A DNA stretch of 64,000 nt from Caulobacter sp. GTDB taxonomy: Bacteria; Pseudomonadota; Alphaproteobacteria; Caulobacterales; Caulobacteraceae. Shown one piece after another: positions 8,813 through 16,726 of the stretch (position 1 is the stretch's first letter; every line of letters begins with the position of its first letter). Made by a program: the position numbers and the translations under genes. The notes beneath the pieces are model-generated. The model had not been told where the DNA came from. It searched no databases and saw only the letters and a list, made by a program, of their open reading frames with translations. The stretch lies in NCBI RefSeq assembly GCF_017744445.1, contig NZ_JAGIBH010000004.1, forward strand, positions 186,001-250,000, read 5' to 3'.

Positions 8813-10609
8813 CTATCGTCCCTCGGAAACGCAAATCTTGTAGTCGAACGGCGCAAGCTCGATCGCATAGCTGCCCGGTGCGACAGCCGTCGCGGCGCAT
8901 GCGCCGTGCAGCGCCTTCCAGGCGACGGAACCGTACTCGACCGAGATATTGACCTTCAGCGGCTGGTCGCTGGTGTTGAACACAGCCACCACTTCGGTCT
9001 TGTCCAGAATGCGTGAGAACGCCAGCAGGCCAGGCTTGTCGCCGGCGGCGCGGGTCACCTGACGACCTTCGCGCAAGGCTGGCGTGGTGATCCGCAGTTT
9101 CGAGAGCTCGGCGATGCGCTGGTAGAGCACGGCGTCGGTCTTGAACGCCGACATCGGCCCCTTGGCGCTCGAGCCTACCAGCCGGTTGTCGTTGTAGCTG
9201 GCGACCTGGCTGGGGAACATGTCCTCGCGGCTATCGGCATAGTCGCCGTCGCCGGTGAAACCTTGCTCGTCGCCGTAATAGACGGTCGGCACACCGCGTG
9301 CGGTCAGCATCAGTGCGCTGGCCAGGGTGACGCGGGCTAGCAGCTCGTCGTCGCCGATCGTCGGCTTGGCCTTCAGCATGAACCAGCCGATGCGGCCCAT
9401 GTCGTGATTGCCCAGGAATGTCGGCAGCTGCCGCGCGGTCGCCTCGCCGCCCTCGTAGACGGAGTCGGCGGCGAACACCGTGGCCAGGCGGTCCGTGCCG
9501 GTGCGGCCGATGGCGACATCGGTGGCGGCAGACTGGAACGCGAAGTCCAGCACCGCCGGCAGCTTGTCGACCTTCACGTGGCGCGCCAGGGCGGCGCCGT
9601 CGGGATCGAACACCTCGCCGAAGATGTGGAAATTCGGGATGCCCCTAGCCTTGGCGCGGGCCAGCATGGCGGGAACGAAAGCCTGCCAGAACTCCGGGTT
9701 CACGTGGCGGGCGGTGTCGATGCGGAAGCCGTCGACGCTGAACTCGTCGGTCCACCGGCCATAGACCTCGATGAAGCCCTGCACCACGCGCGGGTTCTCG
9801 GTGAAGACGTCGTCCAGGGTCGCGAAATCGCCCAGCAGCGAGCTCTCGCCCGCGAAGGTGCTGTCACCCCGATTGTGGTAGAAGATCGGGTCGTTCAGCC
9901 ACTCCGGCTTCTTGGCATGCTCCTGCCCCGCCGGGACGTAAGGCGTATAGGCCCAGTCCGTGCGCTTGAGCTTAGAGAAGTCCTTGCCGTCGAAGCCGTC
10001 ATTGATCGGCGCGCCCGCCACGCCGCCCTGCCGGACATACGGATAGTCGGCGACGCCGCGATAGGCGCAGCGGCTGTCCGGGCACTCGCGGTACTGGATG
10101 ACGTCGGCCGTGTGGTTCACGACGATGTCCATGTAGACCTTCATGCCCCGGGCATGGGCCGCGTCGACCAGGGCCTTGAAGTCGGCCTTGGTCCCCAGGT
10201 GCGGATCGACGTCGGTGAAGTCGGTGATCCAATAGCCGTGATGCGCGGCCGACTCGTGGCCCGGCGGGCCCTGCACCGCGCGGTTCTTGAAGATCGGCGC
10301 CAGCCACACCGCCGTCGCACCCAGGCCCTGGATATAGTCCAGCCGCCGGGTCACGCCCTTCAGGTCGCCACCGTGATAGAAGCCCGCCCGCGTCGGGTCG
10401 AAGCCATCCGCCAGCGGACCTAAAGCGGGGCCGCCGTGGTCATTGGTCACGTCGCCATTCTCGAAGCGATCGGGCAGGACGAAATAGATCACCTCGTCCT
10501 GCGGCTTGCGCAGCCGAAAGGACTGGGGAGCCGCCGACACGGACGTCGCCAACGCGCTTAAGGCTATCACAGCCAGCAGCGTTCTGCGCCAGGGCGCTAA
10601 GGCCGACAT
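8813..10609 (-). CDS. Exported alpha-amylase, GH13 family
   Basis: 598-residue secreted amylase. The signal peptide is residues 1-26 (basic MSALAPWRR, hydrophobic core, SVSA cleavage before APQS). The GH13 barrel follows from residue 39 (DEVIYFVLPDRFENGD) with Asp298 in GFRIDTARH as nucleophile, Glu332 in IFGEVFD as acid/base and Asp403 in LGNHDMGR. An all-beta C-terminal domain closes the protein. The ATG at 10607-10609 has GGGAGGGGAG just upstream; longer in-frame starts would bury the signal peptide. It is the first gene of the leftward operon with the alpha-glucosidase and is divergent from malA. It probably acts in the periplasm on dextrins admitted by MalA. Confidence 0.92.
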   Translation of the reverse strand: MSALAPWRRTLLAVIALSALATSVSAAPQSFRLRKPQDEVIYFVLPDRFENGDVTNDHGGPALGPLADGFDPTRAGFYHGGDLKGVTRRLDYIQGLGATAVWLAPIFKNRAVQGPPGHESAAHHGYWITDFTDVDPHLGTKADFKALVDAAHARGMKVYMDIVVNHTADVIQYRECPDSRCAYRGVADYPYVRQGGVAGAPINDGFDGKDFSKLKRTDWAYTPYVPAGQEHAKKPEWLNDPIFYHNRGDSTFAGESSLLGDFATLDDVFTENPRVVQGFIEVYGRWTDEFSVDGFRIDTARHVNPEFWQAFVPAMLARAKARGIPNFHIFGEVFDPDGAALARHVKVDKLPAVLDFAFQSAATDVAIGRTGTDRLATVFAADSVYEGGEATARQLPTFLGNHDMGRIGWFMLKAKPTIGDDELLARVTLASALMLTARGVPTVYYGDEQGFTGDGDYADSREDMFPSQVASYNDNRLVGSSAKGPMSAFKTDAVLYQRIAELSKLRITTPALREGRQVTRAAGDKPGLLAFSRILDKTEVVAVFNTSDQPLKVNISVEYGSVAWKALHGACAATAVAPGSYAIELAPFDYKICVSEGR

Positions 10610-10914
10610 CGCTCCCCTCCCGTTGGCGGCGATCTCGGGATCGCCATTTGCAATTCTTTGCAAGAATTTGCAGAGCCAAGCGCGAACTGTCAATCCATCT
10701 CATTGAAGGGATTTGCGGCGCTCTCGCTACGGAAAGCGCGCATTCAGTGGCGCAAAGAAGCCACACACAGTGCAATTCCTCTGAGAGCATCGATCCAACG
10801 CACCTTGGTTTGCAATTTTTTGGGTTGATTACAGGTCGTTAATTTGCAGTAGTTTGCACCAACGGCCCGCCGCACGACGTCAAACGCGCAGAGCCGGTCA
10901 GGGAGGGAGACTCG
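10610..10914. promoter_or_regulatory. Amylase/malA divergent promoter region with 10-bp-phased TTTGCA repeats
   Basis: Gap of 305 bp without genes. Three TTTGCA copies stand exactly 10 bp apart at 10647-10652, 10657-10662 and 10667-10672 (38-63 bp before the amylase start); the middle of this block is a perfect 7-3-7 inverted repeat, 10652-10668. A single copy lies at 10809-10814 and another 10-bp-phased pair at 10843-10848 and 10853-10858, 57-72 bp before malA. Candidate MalI operators for both divergent operons; the assignment is inferred from recurrence in the malY/malI gap. Confidence 0.6.
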
Positions 10915-13638
10915 ATGAACACCCAATTCTCGCGCCGCCGTGCGTGGCTGATGGCCGGCAGCGCCACGAGCCTGGCGTTGGCGTTCGCCATGGCCGGCGC
11001 CGCTCAAGCGCAGACCACCGCCCCCGCCGCCCAGGACGACAGCAAAGTCGAAGAGATCGTCGTCACCGGCATCCGCCGCGGCATCGAAGGCGCCATCTCG
11101 CTGAAGAAGAGCTCGACCTCGATCGTCGAAGCCGTCTCGGCCGAAGACATCGGCAAGCTGCCGGACGTGTCGATCGCCGAGTCGATCGCCCGCCTGCCCG
11201 GCCTGACCGCCCAGCGCCTGGACGGCCGCGGGCAGGTCATCTCGATCCGGGGCCTAGCTCCGGACTTCACCACCGCCCTGCTGAACGGCCGCGAGCAGGT
11301 CTCGACCGGCGACAACCGCGGCGTCGAGTTTGACCAGTATCCGTCGGAACTGCTGAGCGCGGTCGTGGTCTACAAGACCCCGGACGCCGGCCTGATCGGC
11401 CAGGGCCTGGCCGGCACCGCCGACATGCGCACCGTCCGCCCGCTGGCCTTCGGAAAGCGCGCCCTGGCGATCGGCGCCCGCTACGAATGGAACGACATCG
11501 GCGCCCTGAACGCCGGCACCAAGGCCCATGGCAACCGCCTGTCGATCTCGTACATCGACCAGTTCATGGACGGTAAGCTGGGGATCGCCCTGGGCTACGC
11601 CCACATGGAGTCGCCCTATCAGGCCGAGCGCTGGAACTCGTGGGGCTATCCCACCGACGCGGCCGGCAACCTGGTGATCGGCGGCGCCAAGCCGTACGTG
11701 CAGTCCAGCATACTCAAGCGCGACGGCGTCATCGGCGTCCTGGAATTCAAGCCGACCGACAATTTCAGCTCGTCGCTGGACGTCTTCTATTCGGAGTTCA
11801 AGAACCACCAGATCCAGCGCGGCATCGAACTGCCGCTGGTCTGGGGCGGCGTGCCGCTCACCGGTTCGCAGGCCTCGGGCAGCTTCGTCACCAGCGGCGC
11901 CTTCAACGGCGTGAAGGGCGTGGTCCGTAACGACGGCAACGATCGTGACGCCACGATCAAGTCGGTCGGCTGGAACAACAAGCTGAACGTCGGCGACGAC
12001 TGGACCCTGGTCAGCGACCTCTCCTACTCGAAGGTCGAGCGCACCGACCAGATCGTCGAGAGCTATGCCGGCACCGGCCGCTCAGGGACCGGCGCGACCG
12101 ACAACATGACGTTCACGATGAACGACGACGGCGTCGCGATCTTCAAGTCGACCCTGAACTACGCCGATCCCAACCTGATCAAGCTGACCAGCTCGCAGGG
12201 CTGGGGCAGCGACATCATCACGGGCGGCCAGGACGGCTATCTGAACCAGCCGACCATCGAGGACGAGCTGAAAGCCGCGCGCTTCTCGGCGACCAAGGCC
12301 CTGGACGACGGCCTGTCGTCGTTCAAGGTCGGCTTCAACTACAGCGAACGCTCCAAGGCGCTGGTGAACGACGAGTGGTTCCTGCGCGTGAAGGGCTCGC
12401 CCGCCAGCGTCTCGATCCCGCAGTCGGCCCTGGTCGGCACCACCTCGCTGGCCTTCATCGGCATCCAGGGCATGGTCAGCTACGACCCGTTCGCCCTGAT
12501 CAAGAACGGCACGTACGACCTGGTCCGCAACCCGAACGCCGACGTGCTGGTCAAGAGCTGGGACGTCGAGGAGAAGGTCGCGATCGGCTATGTGAAGGCC
12601 AATATCGACGCCGCCGTCGGCAGCGTGCCGGTCACCGGCAACTTCGGCTTCCAGATCGTCAGCACCGACCAGAGCTCGACCGCCCTGGGCGCTTCGGGCA
12701 CCGGCACGGGCGTTACCCGCGCCAACCTGTCGGGCGGCAAGAAGTATGTCGACTTCCTGCCCAGCATGAACCTGCAGTTCGCCCTGCCGGGCGAGCAGAG
12801 CCTGCGCTTCGCCGTCGCCCGCACCCTGGCCCGTCCGCGGATGGACCAGATGCGCGCCAGCAAGACGTTCAGCTACGATCCGTCGAAGGCCGCCAACACC
12901 AACATCAACTTCTCGCCGTGGAGCGGCACGGGCGGCAACCCGGAACTCGAGCCCTGGCGCGCCGACGCCTATGACGTGTCGTACGAGAAGTACTTCGGCC
13001 GTCAGGCCTACATCTCGCTCGCCGCCTTCTACAAGGATCTGAAGACCTACGTTTACGACCAGAGCGTGATCTTCGACTTCACCGGCTTCCCGACCGGCGG
13101 CGGCAATCCCGCCACGCGCCTGGGCCTGGTGACCACCCCGCAGAACGGCAAGGGCGGTAAGCTGAAGGGCGTCGAATTCGCCGCCTCGATCCCCGGCTCC
13201 CTGTTCACGGACTGGCTGGACGGCTTCGGCGCCACCTTCAGCGCCTCGTACACCGACAGCTCGATCCACCCGAACCCGGCCGACCTCAGCACCCCGATCC
13301 CGGGCCTGTCCAAGACCGTGGCCAACCTGACCGTCTACTACGAGAAGAACGGCTTCTCGTTCCGGGTCAGCGACCGCTATCGCTCCAAGTTCCTGGGCGA
13401 GGTCTCGGGCTTCGGCAACGGCCGCAACTACCGGATGGTCAAGGGCGAGTCCGTGGTCGACAGCCAGATCGGCTACACCTTCAGCGACGGCCCGATGGAC
13501 GGCCTGTCGCTGCTCGCCCAGGTCAACAACCTGACCAACGAGCCCTTCGTCACCTATCAGAACAACGATCCGCGCCAGGTCATCGACTATCAGAACTACG
13601 GCCGCACCTTCCTGGTGGGCCTGAACTACAAGTTCTAA
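10915..13638 (+). CDS. malA: TonB-dependent maltodextrin outer-membrane receptor MalA
   Basis: 907-residue receptor importing maltodextrins through the outer membrane using ExbBD/TonB energy. The signal peptide covers about residues 1-32 (ending AGAAQAQ). The TonB box-like EEIVVTGIRRG lies near residue 45, then a plug domain (EDIGKLPDVSIAESIARLPG, GQVISIRGL, FDQYPSELLSAVVVYKTP) and a 22-strand barrel ending in the aromatic signature FLVGLNYKF. GGAGGGAGA precedes the ATG. Length, TonB box form and position beside amylase, alpha-glucosidase, MalI and MalY match C. crescentus MalA (about 99.5 kDa, maltose induced, EEVVIT box). A strong terminator follows at once. Confidence 0.93.
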   Translation: MNTQFSRRRAWLMAGSATSLALAFAMAGAAQAQTTAPAAQDDSKVEEIVVTGIRRGIEGAISLKKSSTSIVEAVSAEDIGKLPDVSIAESIARLPGLTAQRLDGRGQVISIRGLAPDFTTALLNGREQVSTGDNRGVEFDQYPSELLSAVVVYKTPDAGLIGQGLAGTADMRTVRPLAFGKRALAIGARYEWNDIGALNAGTKAHGNRLSISYIDQFMDGKLGIALGYAHMESPYQAERWNSWGYPTDAAGNLVIGGAKPYVQSSILKRDGVIGVLEFKPTDNFSSSLDVFYSEFKNHQIQRGIELPLVWGGVPLTGSQASGSFVTSGAFNGVKGVVRNDGNDRDATIKSVGWNNKLNVGDDWTLVSDLSYSKVERTDQIVESYAGTGRSGTGATDNMTFTMNDDGVAIFKSTLNYADPNLIKLTSSQGWGSDIITGGQDGYLNQPTIEDELKAARFSATKALDDGLSSFKVGFNYSERSKALVNDEWFLRVKGSPASVSIPQSALVGTTSLAFIGIQGMVSYDPFALIKNGTYDLVRNPNADVLVKSWDVEEKVAIGYVKANIDAAVGSVPVTGNFGFQIVSTDQSSTALGASGTGTGVTRANLSGGKKYVDFLPSMNLQFALPGEQSLRFAVARTLARPRMDQMRASKTFSYDPSKAANTNINFSPWSGTGGNPELEPWRADAYDVSYEKYFGRQAYISLAAFYKDLKTYVYDQSVIFDFTGFPTGGGNPATRLGLVTTPQNGKGGKLKGVEFAASIPGSLFTDWLDGFGATFSASYTDSSIHPNPADLSTPIPGLSKTVANLTVYYEKNGFSFRVSDRYRSKFLGEVSGFGNGRNYRMVKGESVVDSQIGYTFSDGPMDGLSLLAQVNNLTNEPFVTYQNNDPRQVIDYQNYGRTFLVGLNYKF

Positions 13639-13668
13639 GCGCGTAACACCTTCCCCAAAGCCTTTGGC

Positions 13669-13705
13669 GCCCCTGTCGGTCCTGCCCGACAGGGGCTTCT
13701 TTTTG
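13669..13705 (+). terminator. Rho-independent terminator of malA
   Basis: Perfect 11-bp stem (13669-13679 with 13686-13696, GCCCCTGTCGG arm), 6-nt loop, then TTCTTTTT. It lies 30 bp after the malA stop codon. Confidence 0.9.
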
Positions 13706-13780
13706 GGTTCGAGCTAGAGTTTAAAAGCTCTCTTTAGAATTGAGCCGGATAGTGCCCGCCAATTGTTGGGGGAGCGCAGA

Positions 13781-14842
13781 ATGCCGTTCAAGACCGTCCG
13801 CATGACCGTGCTGCTGGCGAGCGCCAGCGTGCTGACCGCCTGCGCCAGCCATGACGAGGTCGCCGCCCTGCGCCAGCCGGCCCTGCCGCCGCTGGCCGTG
13901 GCCAAGGCCGCTCCCGCCCGCCCCTACTATCGCAATGTCGCCGTCCAGGCCGTCGAGGGCGCGCCCGAGTTCCGCTGGTTCGATGGCGGCGGCGTCATCA
14001 CCACCCGCCCGACCCGCGCTGAGGTCACCGCCGGCCTGAACAAGCACCTGCTGGGCGCCGAGATGCTGGCGCCGTCGCGCCTCGACGCCGAGTACATGCT
14101 GTACACGACGTTCGAAGACCTGCGCGGCCCCAACGTCTGGTGGGGAACCGACAAGCTGGCCACGGCCCGCGTGACCTTCCGCCTGGTGCGCTGGCGCACG
14201 GGCGAGCTGGTGCGCGAAAAGACCGTCGAGGCCGGCTATAACGTCCACTGGACCGGCGCGACGCCCGAGATCGCGCGAGCGGCCATCGGCGGGGCCCTGG
14301 TCGGCATCGGCCTGGGCTACTACGTCAACCAGAACCACATCGTCGACATCTATGACGCCCCAATCGCCGGCGCCATCGGCGGACTGGAAGCCGCCAGCAT
14401 CGGCGGTCCGCGCCAGTGGGGGCCAGGCTTCGCCAGCGCCTTCACCGCCGCCGTCGCCACCGGCACGGCCGCCGGCCGTTTCCAGGACCTGGAGGCCATG
14501 CTGGCGGGCGGCGCGATCGGCGCGGCTGGCGCCGCGGCGGGTCCCGTGCCTGTTCAGCGGCAGGTCGCCGCGAACGGCGAGATCACCTCCGGCTTCAACG
14601 GCACGCTACGCCGCGCCGCCGCCACGCGCGGCCTGATGGCCCTGGCGTTCGACATGTTCATGAACGATCTCAGCCGCGACGGCTCGGTGGTCTACAAGAC
14701 CGCCGTCTCGTGCCGGGCCCTGAACGGCGACGCCGGCCGCGGCCCCTACCTGGCCGAGACCGCCAACGCCTATGCCGTCGACTGTCCCGGCGCGCGCTAC
14801 AACGACGCCAAGACGGCCAAGGCCTATCCCAGCCGCTTCTAG
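13781..14842 (+). CDS. Predicted outer-membrane-anchored lipoprotein, glycine/alanine-rich centre
   Basis: 353-residue protein with a lipoprotein signal (MPFKTVRMTVLLASASVLTAC, lipobox LTAC), so lipid-anchored and probably periplasmic. The first half (residues about 50-150) has an ABC-type auxiliary-like feel, RLDAEYMLYTTFEDLRGPNVWWGTDKLATARVTFRLVRWRTGELVREKTVEAGY. The middle holds two glycine-rich segments (IGGALVGIGLGYYV; AMLAGGAIGAAGAAAG) that could insert in membrane. I start at ATG 13781, with GGGGGAGCG upstream, not at an in-frame ATG 18 nt earlier. It stands alone between malA and the phage-like block, and its stop overlaps the convergent small lipoprotein gene. I do not recognise the family; function unknown. 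Confidence 0.75.
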   Translation: MPFKTVRMTVLLASASVLTACASHDEVAALRQPALPPLAVAKAAPARPYYRNVAVQAVEGAPEFRWFDGGGVITTRPTRAEVTAGLNKHLLGAEMLAPSRLDAEYMLYTTFEDLRGPNVWWGTDKLATARVTFRLVRWRTGELVREKTVEAGYNVHWTGATPEIARAAIGGALVGIGLGYYVNQNHIVDIYDAPIAGAIGGLEAASIGGPRQWGPGFASAFTAAVATGTAAGRFQDLEAMLAGGAIGAAGAAAGPVPVQRQVAANGEITSGFNGTLRRAAATRGLMALAFDMFMNDLSRDGSVVYKTAVSCRALNGDAGRGPYLAETANAYAVDCPGARYNDAKTAKAYPSRF

Positions 14843-15066
14843 GGTTTCGCCTCCGGCGCTTCGGCCGGCGCGCAGACCCGGGTCACCTTCAGCGACCCGC
14901 CGCCCGGCTGGCCCTTGTCGACGTGCAGGTCGACCGTGCGCTCGCAACCCTCGTTCAGCACCTTGACCGCCTGGGCCAGGGTCACGGGGTCGACGGCCAT
15001 GCCGGCGCAGCCCGACAGGGCCATGGACAGCACAAGGCCCGCCATCGGGCCGATGACGTGTTTCAT
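14839..15066 (-). CDS. Small lipoprotein at the end of the lysis module
   Basis: 75-residue protein with lipobox LSGC (MKHVIGPMAGLVLSMALSGCAG), hence a short lipid-anchored periplasmic peptide with two further cysteines and an acidic, alanine/proline-rich tail. AAGGAG lies seven bases before the ATG. It is the last gene of the leftward phage-like block, 26 bp after the endolysin gene. Its size, lipid anchor and place suggest an outer-membrane spanin (Rz1-like), but no sequence signature proves this; a host lipoprotein is the alternative. Its stop codon overlaps that of the convergent lipoprotein gene. Confidence 0.6.
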   Translation of the reverse strand: MKHVIGPMAGLVLSMALSGCAGMAVDPVTLAQAVKVLNEGCERTVDLHVDKGQPGGGSLKVTRVCAPAEAPEAKP

Positions 15067-15092
15067 CTCTAGCTCCTTGGATTGTTGAAGGA

Positions 15093-15614
15093 TCAGGCCG
15101 CGCGGCCCAGGAAGACCGCGCGCTCGGCCTCGCGCCGGTTCACGAGGCCCGGCAGCTCGCGACCGCCGGCATAGCGCCACATCCGGAAGGCGTCGGCCGC
15201 ACCGACGACGTCGCCAGCGATCAGCCGCCGGCGCACGCTGCTGCTCTCGAAGGCGGTCAGGCCGATGTTGTAGGCCAGGCTGGTCAGCGCCCCCAGTTGG
15301 GCGTCGCTCAGCGGCGTTTTCGGAAACAGCGCCGCGACCTTGTCGCAGACGCGCTGCGCATCAGCCTTCAGCAGCGTATCGGCGTCCGCCCGGATCATCC
15401 CCGCCGGCCACCGCGTGCGCCACAGGCGGTAAGCGGTCTCGCGGTCCTTCACCGGACGACCACCGACGAACAGGGCGTGACCCCAGCCGACGGTATAGAT
15501 CCCGACCGGGTCTGGCTGAGGCTCCAGGATGGCGGTCTTGCGATCGCCGTCGTGCAGGCCCTCGAAGCGCTGGATAAGCGCCAGCGCGCACGCGGGCACG
15601 GCTCGCGTGGTCAT
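15093..15614 (-). CDS. Phage-type endolysin (GH24 muramidase family)
   Basis: 173-residue lysozyme-like protein, within the usual size for T4-type endolysins. The N-terminal catalytic motif is visible: E18 in LIQRFEGLHDGD, then YTVGWGHAL (Gly-Trp-Gly-His typical of the family) and a C-terminal helical part with LTSLAYNIGLTAF and LVNRREAERAVFL, the usual GH24 ending. It would cleave peptidoglycan during release of particles. There is no signal peptide, so it needs a holin; the small two-helix membrane protein 43 bp upstream is the candidate. The ATG 15612-15614 has AAAGGA seven bases before it. Confidence 0.85.
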   Translation of the reverse strand: MTTRAVPACALALIQRFEGLHDGDRKTAILEPQPDPVGIYTVGWGHALFVGGRPVKDRETAYRLWRTRWPAGMIRADADTLLKADAQRVCDKVAALFPKTPLSDAQLGALTSLAYNIGLTAFESSSVRRRLIAGDVVGAADAFRMWRYAGGRELPGLVNRREAERAVFLGRAA

Positions 15615-15657
15615 GGTGATGTCCTTTGATGTTGCGGCGGGATGCTCCCGCCCGCCG

Positions 15658-15879
15658 TCAGGCCTTCTCGGTCGTGACGGTCGTTTCCGGCGAAGCGGCA
15701 CGCGGACCAGTCCGCGTCAGGAAGGTCGCCAGGGCGCCGATGATCACCAGCATGATGTCCTTGGCCGTCGCCCTGGGCTCGAAGAAGACCAGCAGCACCG
15801 CCAGCAGGATCAGGCCCAGCAGCGCGGCGGCGACCAGCACCGTGTCGGCTGACGGATGGAAGTCGCGCAGGACGGTCAT
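15658..15879 (-). CDS. Small two-helix membrane protein, candidate holin
   Basis: 73-residue protein with two hydrophobic segments (VLVAAALLGLILLAVLLVFF near residues 14-33 and DIMLVIIGALATFL near 41-54) separated by a short charged loop, and a polar tail. Size, topology and position directly before the endolysin gene fit a class II-like holin. Its ATG overlaps the stop codon of the preceding gene by four bases (ATGA), so the two are translationally coupled. AGAAGG stands seven bases before the start. Family not recognised by sequence; role from context. Confidence 0.65.
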   Translation of the reverse strand: MTVLRDFHPSADTVLVAAALLGLILLAVLLVFFEPRATAKDIMLVIIGALATFLTRTGPRAASPETTVTTEKA

Positions 15880-16316
15880 GTGACGACCTTCTGTTTCCTT
15901 CGGCGCGGCGACTTGGCGGGCGCGTCGAGGGTGATGACGGTGGCCCTCCCCTCCTCCAGCACGGTCAGGCCGCGCGGGCGCGCGCCCTTGGGGATGTCGA
16001 TGCCGTGGCGGCGGAGGTGCTCCTGCAGGCTCTCGATATGCTGGCGCATCTGGGCGGTCTCGCCACGGCATTGCAGGTTCTCGTTCTCGAGTTCCTCGAC
16101 GCGATGCCGCAGCTGGGCGACCTCTACGGTCAGGGCGTTTCGATCGGCTTGAAGGGCCGCGATGAAGCCCTCGGCCTGGTGACTGAGCGCTGTCTGGAAG
16201 GCCGCCTGGGCGGTCGTGAGATCCGCCGGCGCCTTGGCCCGCGCGGCGAGAAAGGCCCAGAGCCCGCCGCTGCCCATGACGAGCCCCAGCCCCGCGACGA
16301 CCTGTGAGGCAAGGTC
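15876..16316 (-). CDS. Single-pass membrane protein with coiled coil, candidate inner-membrane spanin
   Basis: 146-residue protein: a short hydrophobic N-terminal segment (VVAGLGLVMGSGGLWAFLAA, residues about 7-26), then an extended coiled coil (ALTVEVAQLRHRVEELENENLQ) and a basic C-terminus (KSPRRRKQKVV). Start is a GTG at 16314-16316 with AGGAG six bases upstream. One N-terminal membrane anchor plus coiled coil next to holin and endolysin genes is the plan of Rz-like spanins, although such genes usually follow rather than precede the endolysin. It could also be a phage-associated structural or anti-holin protein. Confidence 0.6.
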   Translation of the reverse strand, partial: DLASQVVAGLGLVMGSGGLWAFLAARAKAPADLTTAQAAFQTALSHQAEGFIAALQADRNALTVEVAQLRHRVEELENENLQCRGETAQMRQHIESLQEHLRRHGIDIPKGARPRGLTVLEEGRATVITLDAPAKSPRRRKQKVVT

Positions 16317-16420
16317 CACTGTACGCTCCTGACCTTTCAGTTCGTTTGGCGATTGATGGCAATGAGACCAGCGATGCGGATCGGTGACCCGCATCGCTGC
16401 GTCGTCCTAGGGCTCTACGA

Positions 16421-16714
16421 TCAGAGCTCGTTGCCCTGGAGGTAGAAGTCGCTCGAGCCGCTCTTGGCGATCACGGTTCCAGCCGGCCAGATCACGGGCA
16501 GTGGGGTGAAAGCAACGCCCGTTGAATAAGCGTAAGGCAGAACCTGAGCGATCCCGTTGACCTTGTAGCCCGGGTTGCCCGTAGGGGAGCCCGACTGAAG
16601 AAACCCGACGAACGTCTTGCCATCGGCAACGGTATAGACCACGGCGCTCGAGGCCAGGGCCGAAGTTTCGACGACGATGAGCCGGCCGCCGCCGGCCGGA
16701 TCCTGCATAGCCAT
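16421..16714 (-). CDS. Small phage-block protein of unknown function
   Basis: 97-residue, beta-rich, alanine/glycine/valine-rich protein (TVADGKTFVGFLQSGSPTGNPGYKVNGIAQ) with no membrane segment or signal. AAAGGAG precedes its ATG by eight bases and it starts 12 bp after the tip/fibre gene, so it is in the same operon. Small genes directly after tail fibres are often fibre chaperones or head-fibre-like decorations; that is a guess from position. Not recognised. Confidence 0.65.
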   Translation of the reverse strand: MAMQDPAGGGRLIVVETSALASSAVVYTVADGKTFVGFLQSGSPTGNPGYKVNGIAQVLPYAYSTGVAFTPLPVIWPAGTVIAKSGSSDFYLQGNEL

Positions 16715-16726
16715 TGTGGCGCTCCT

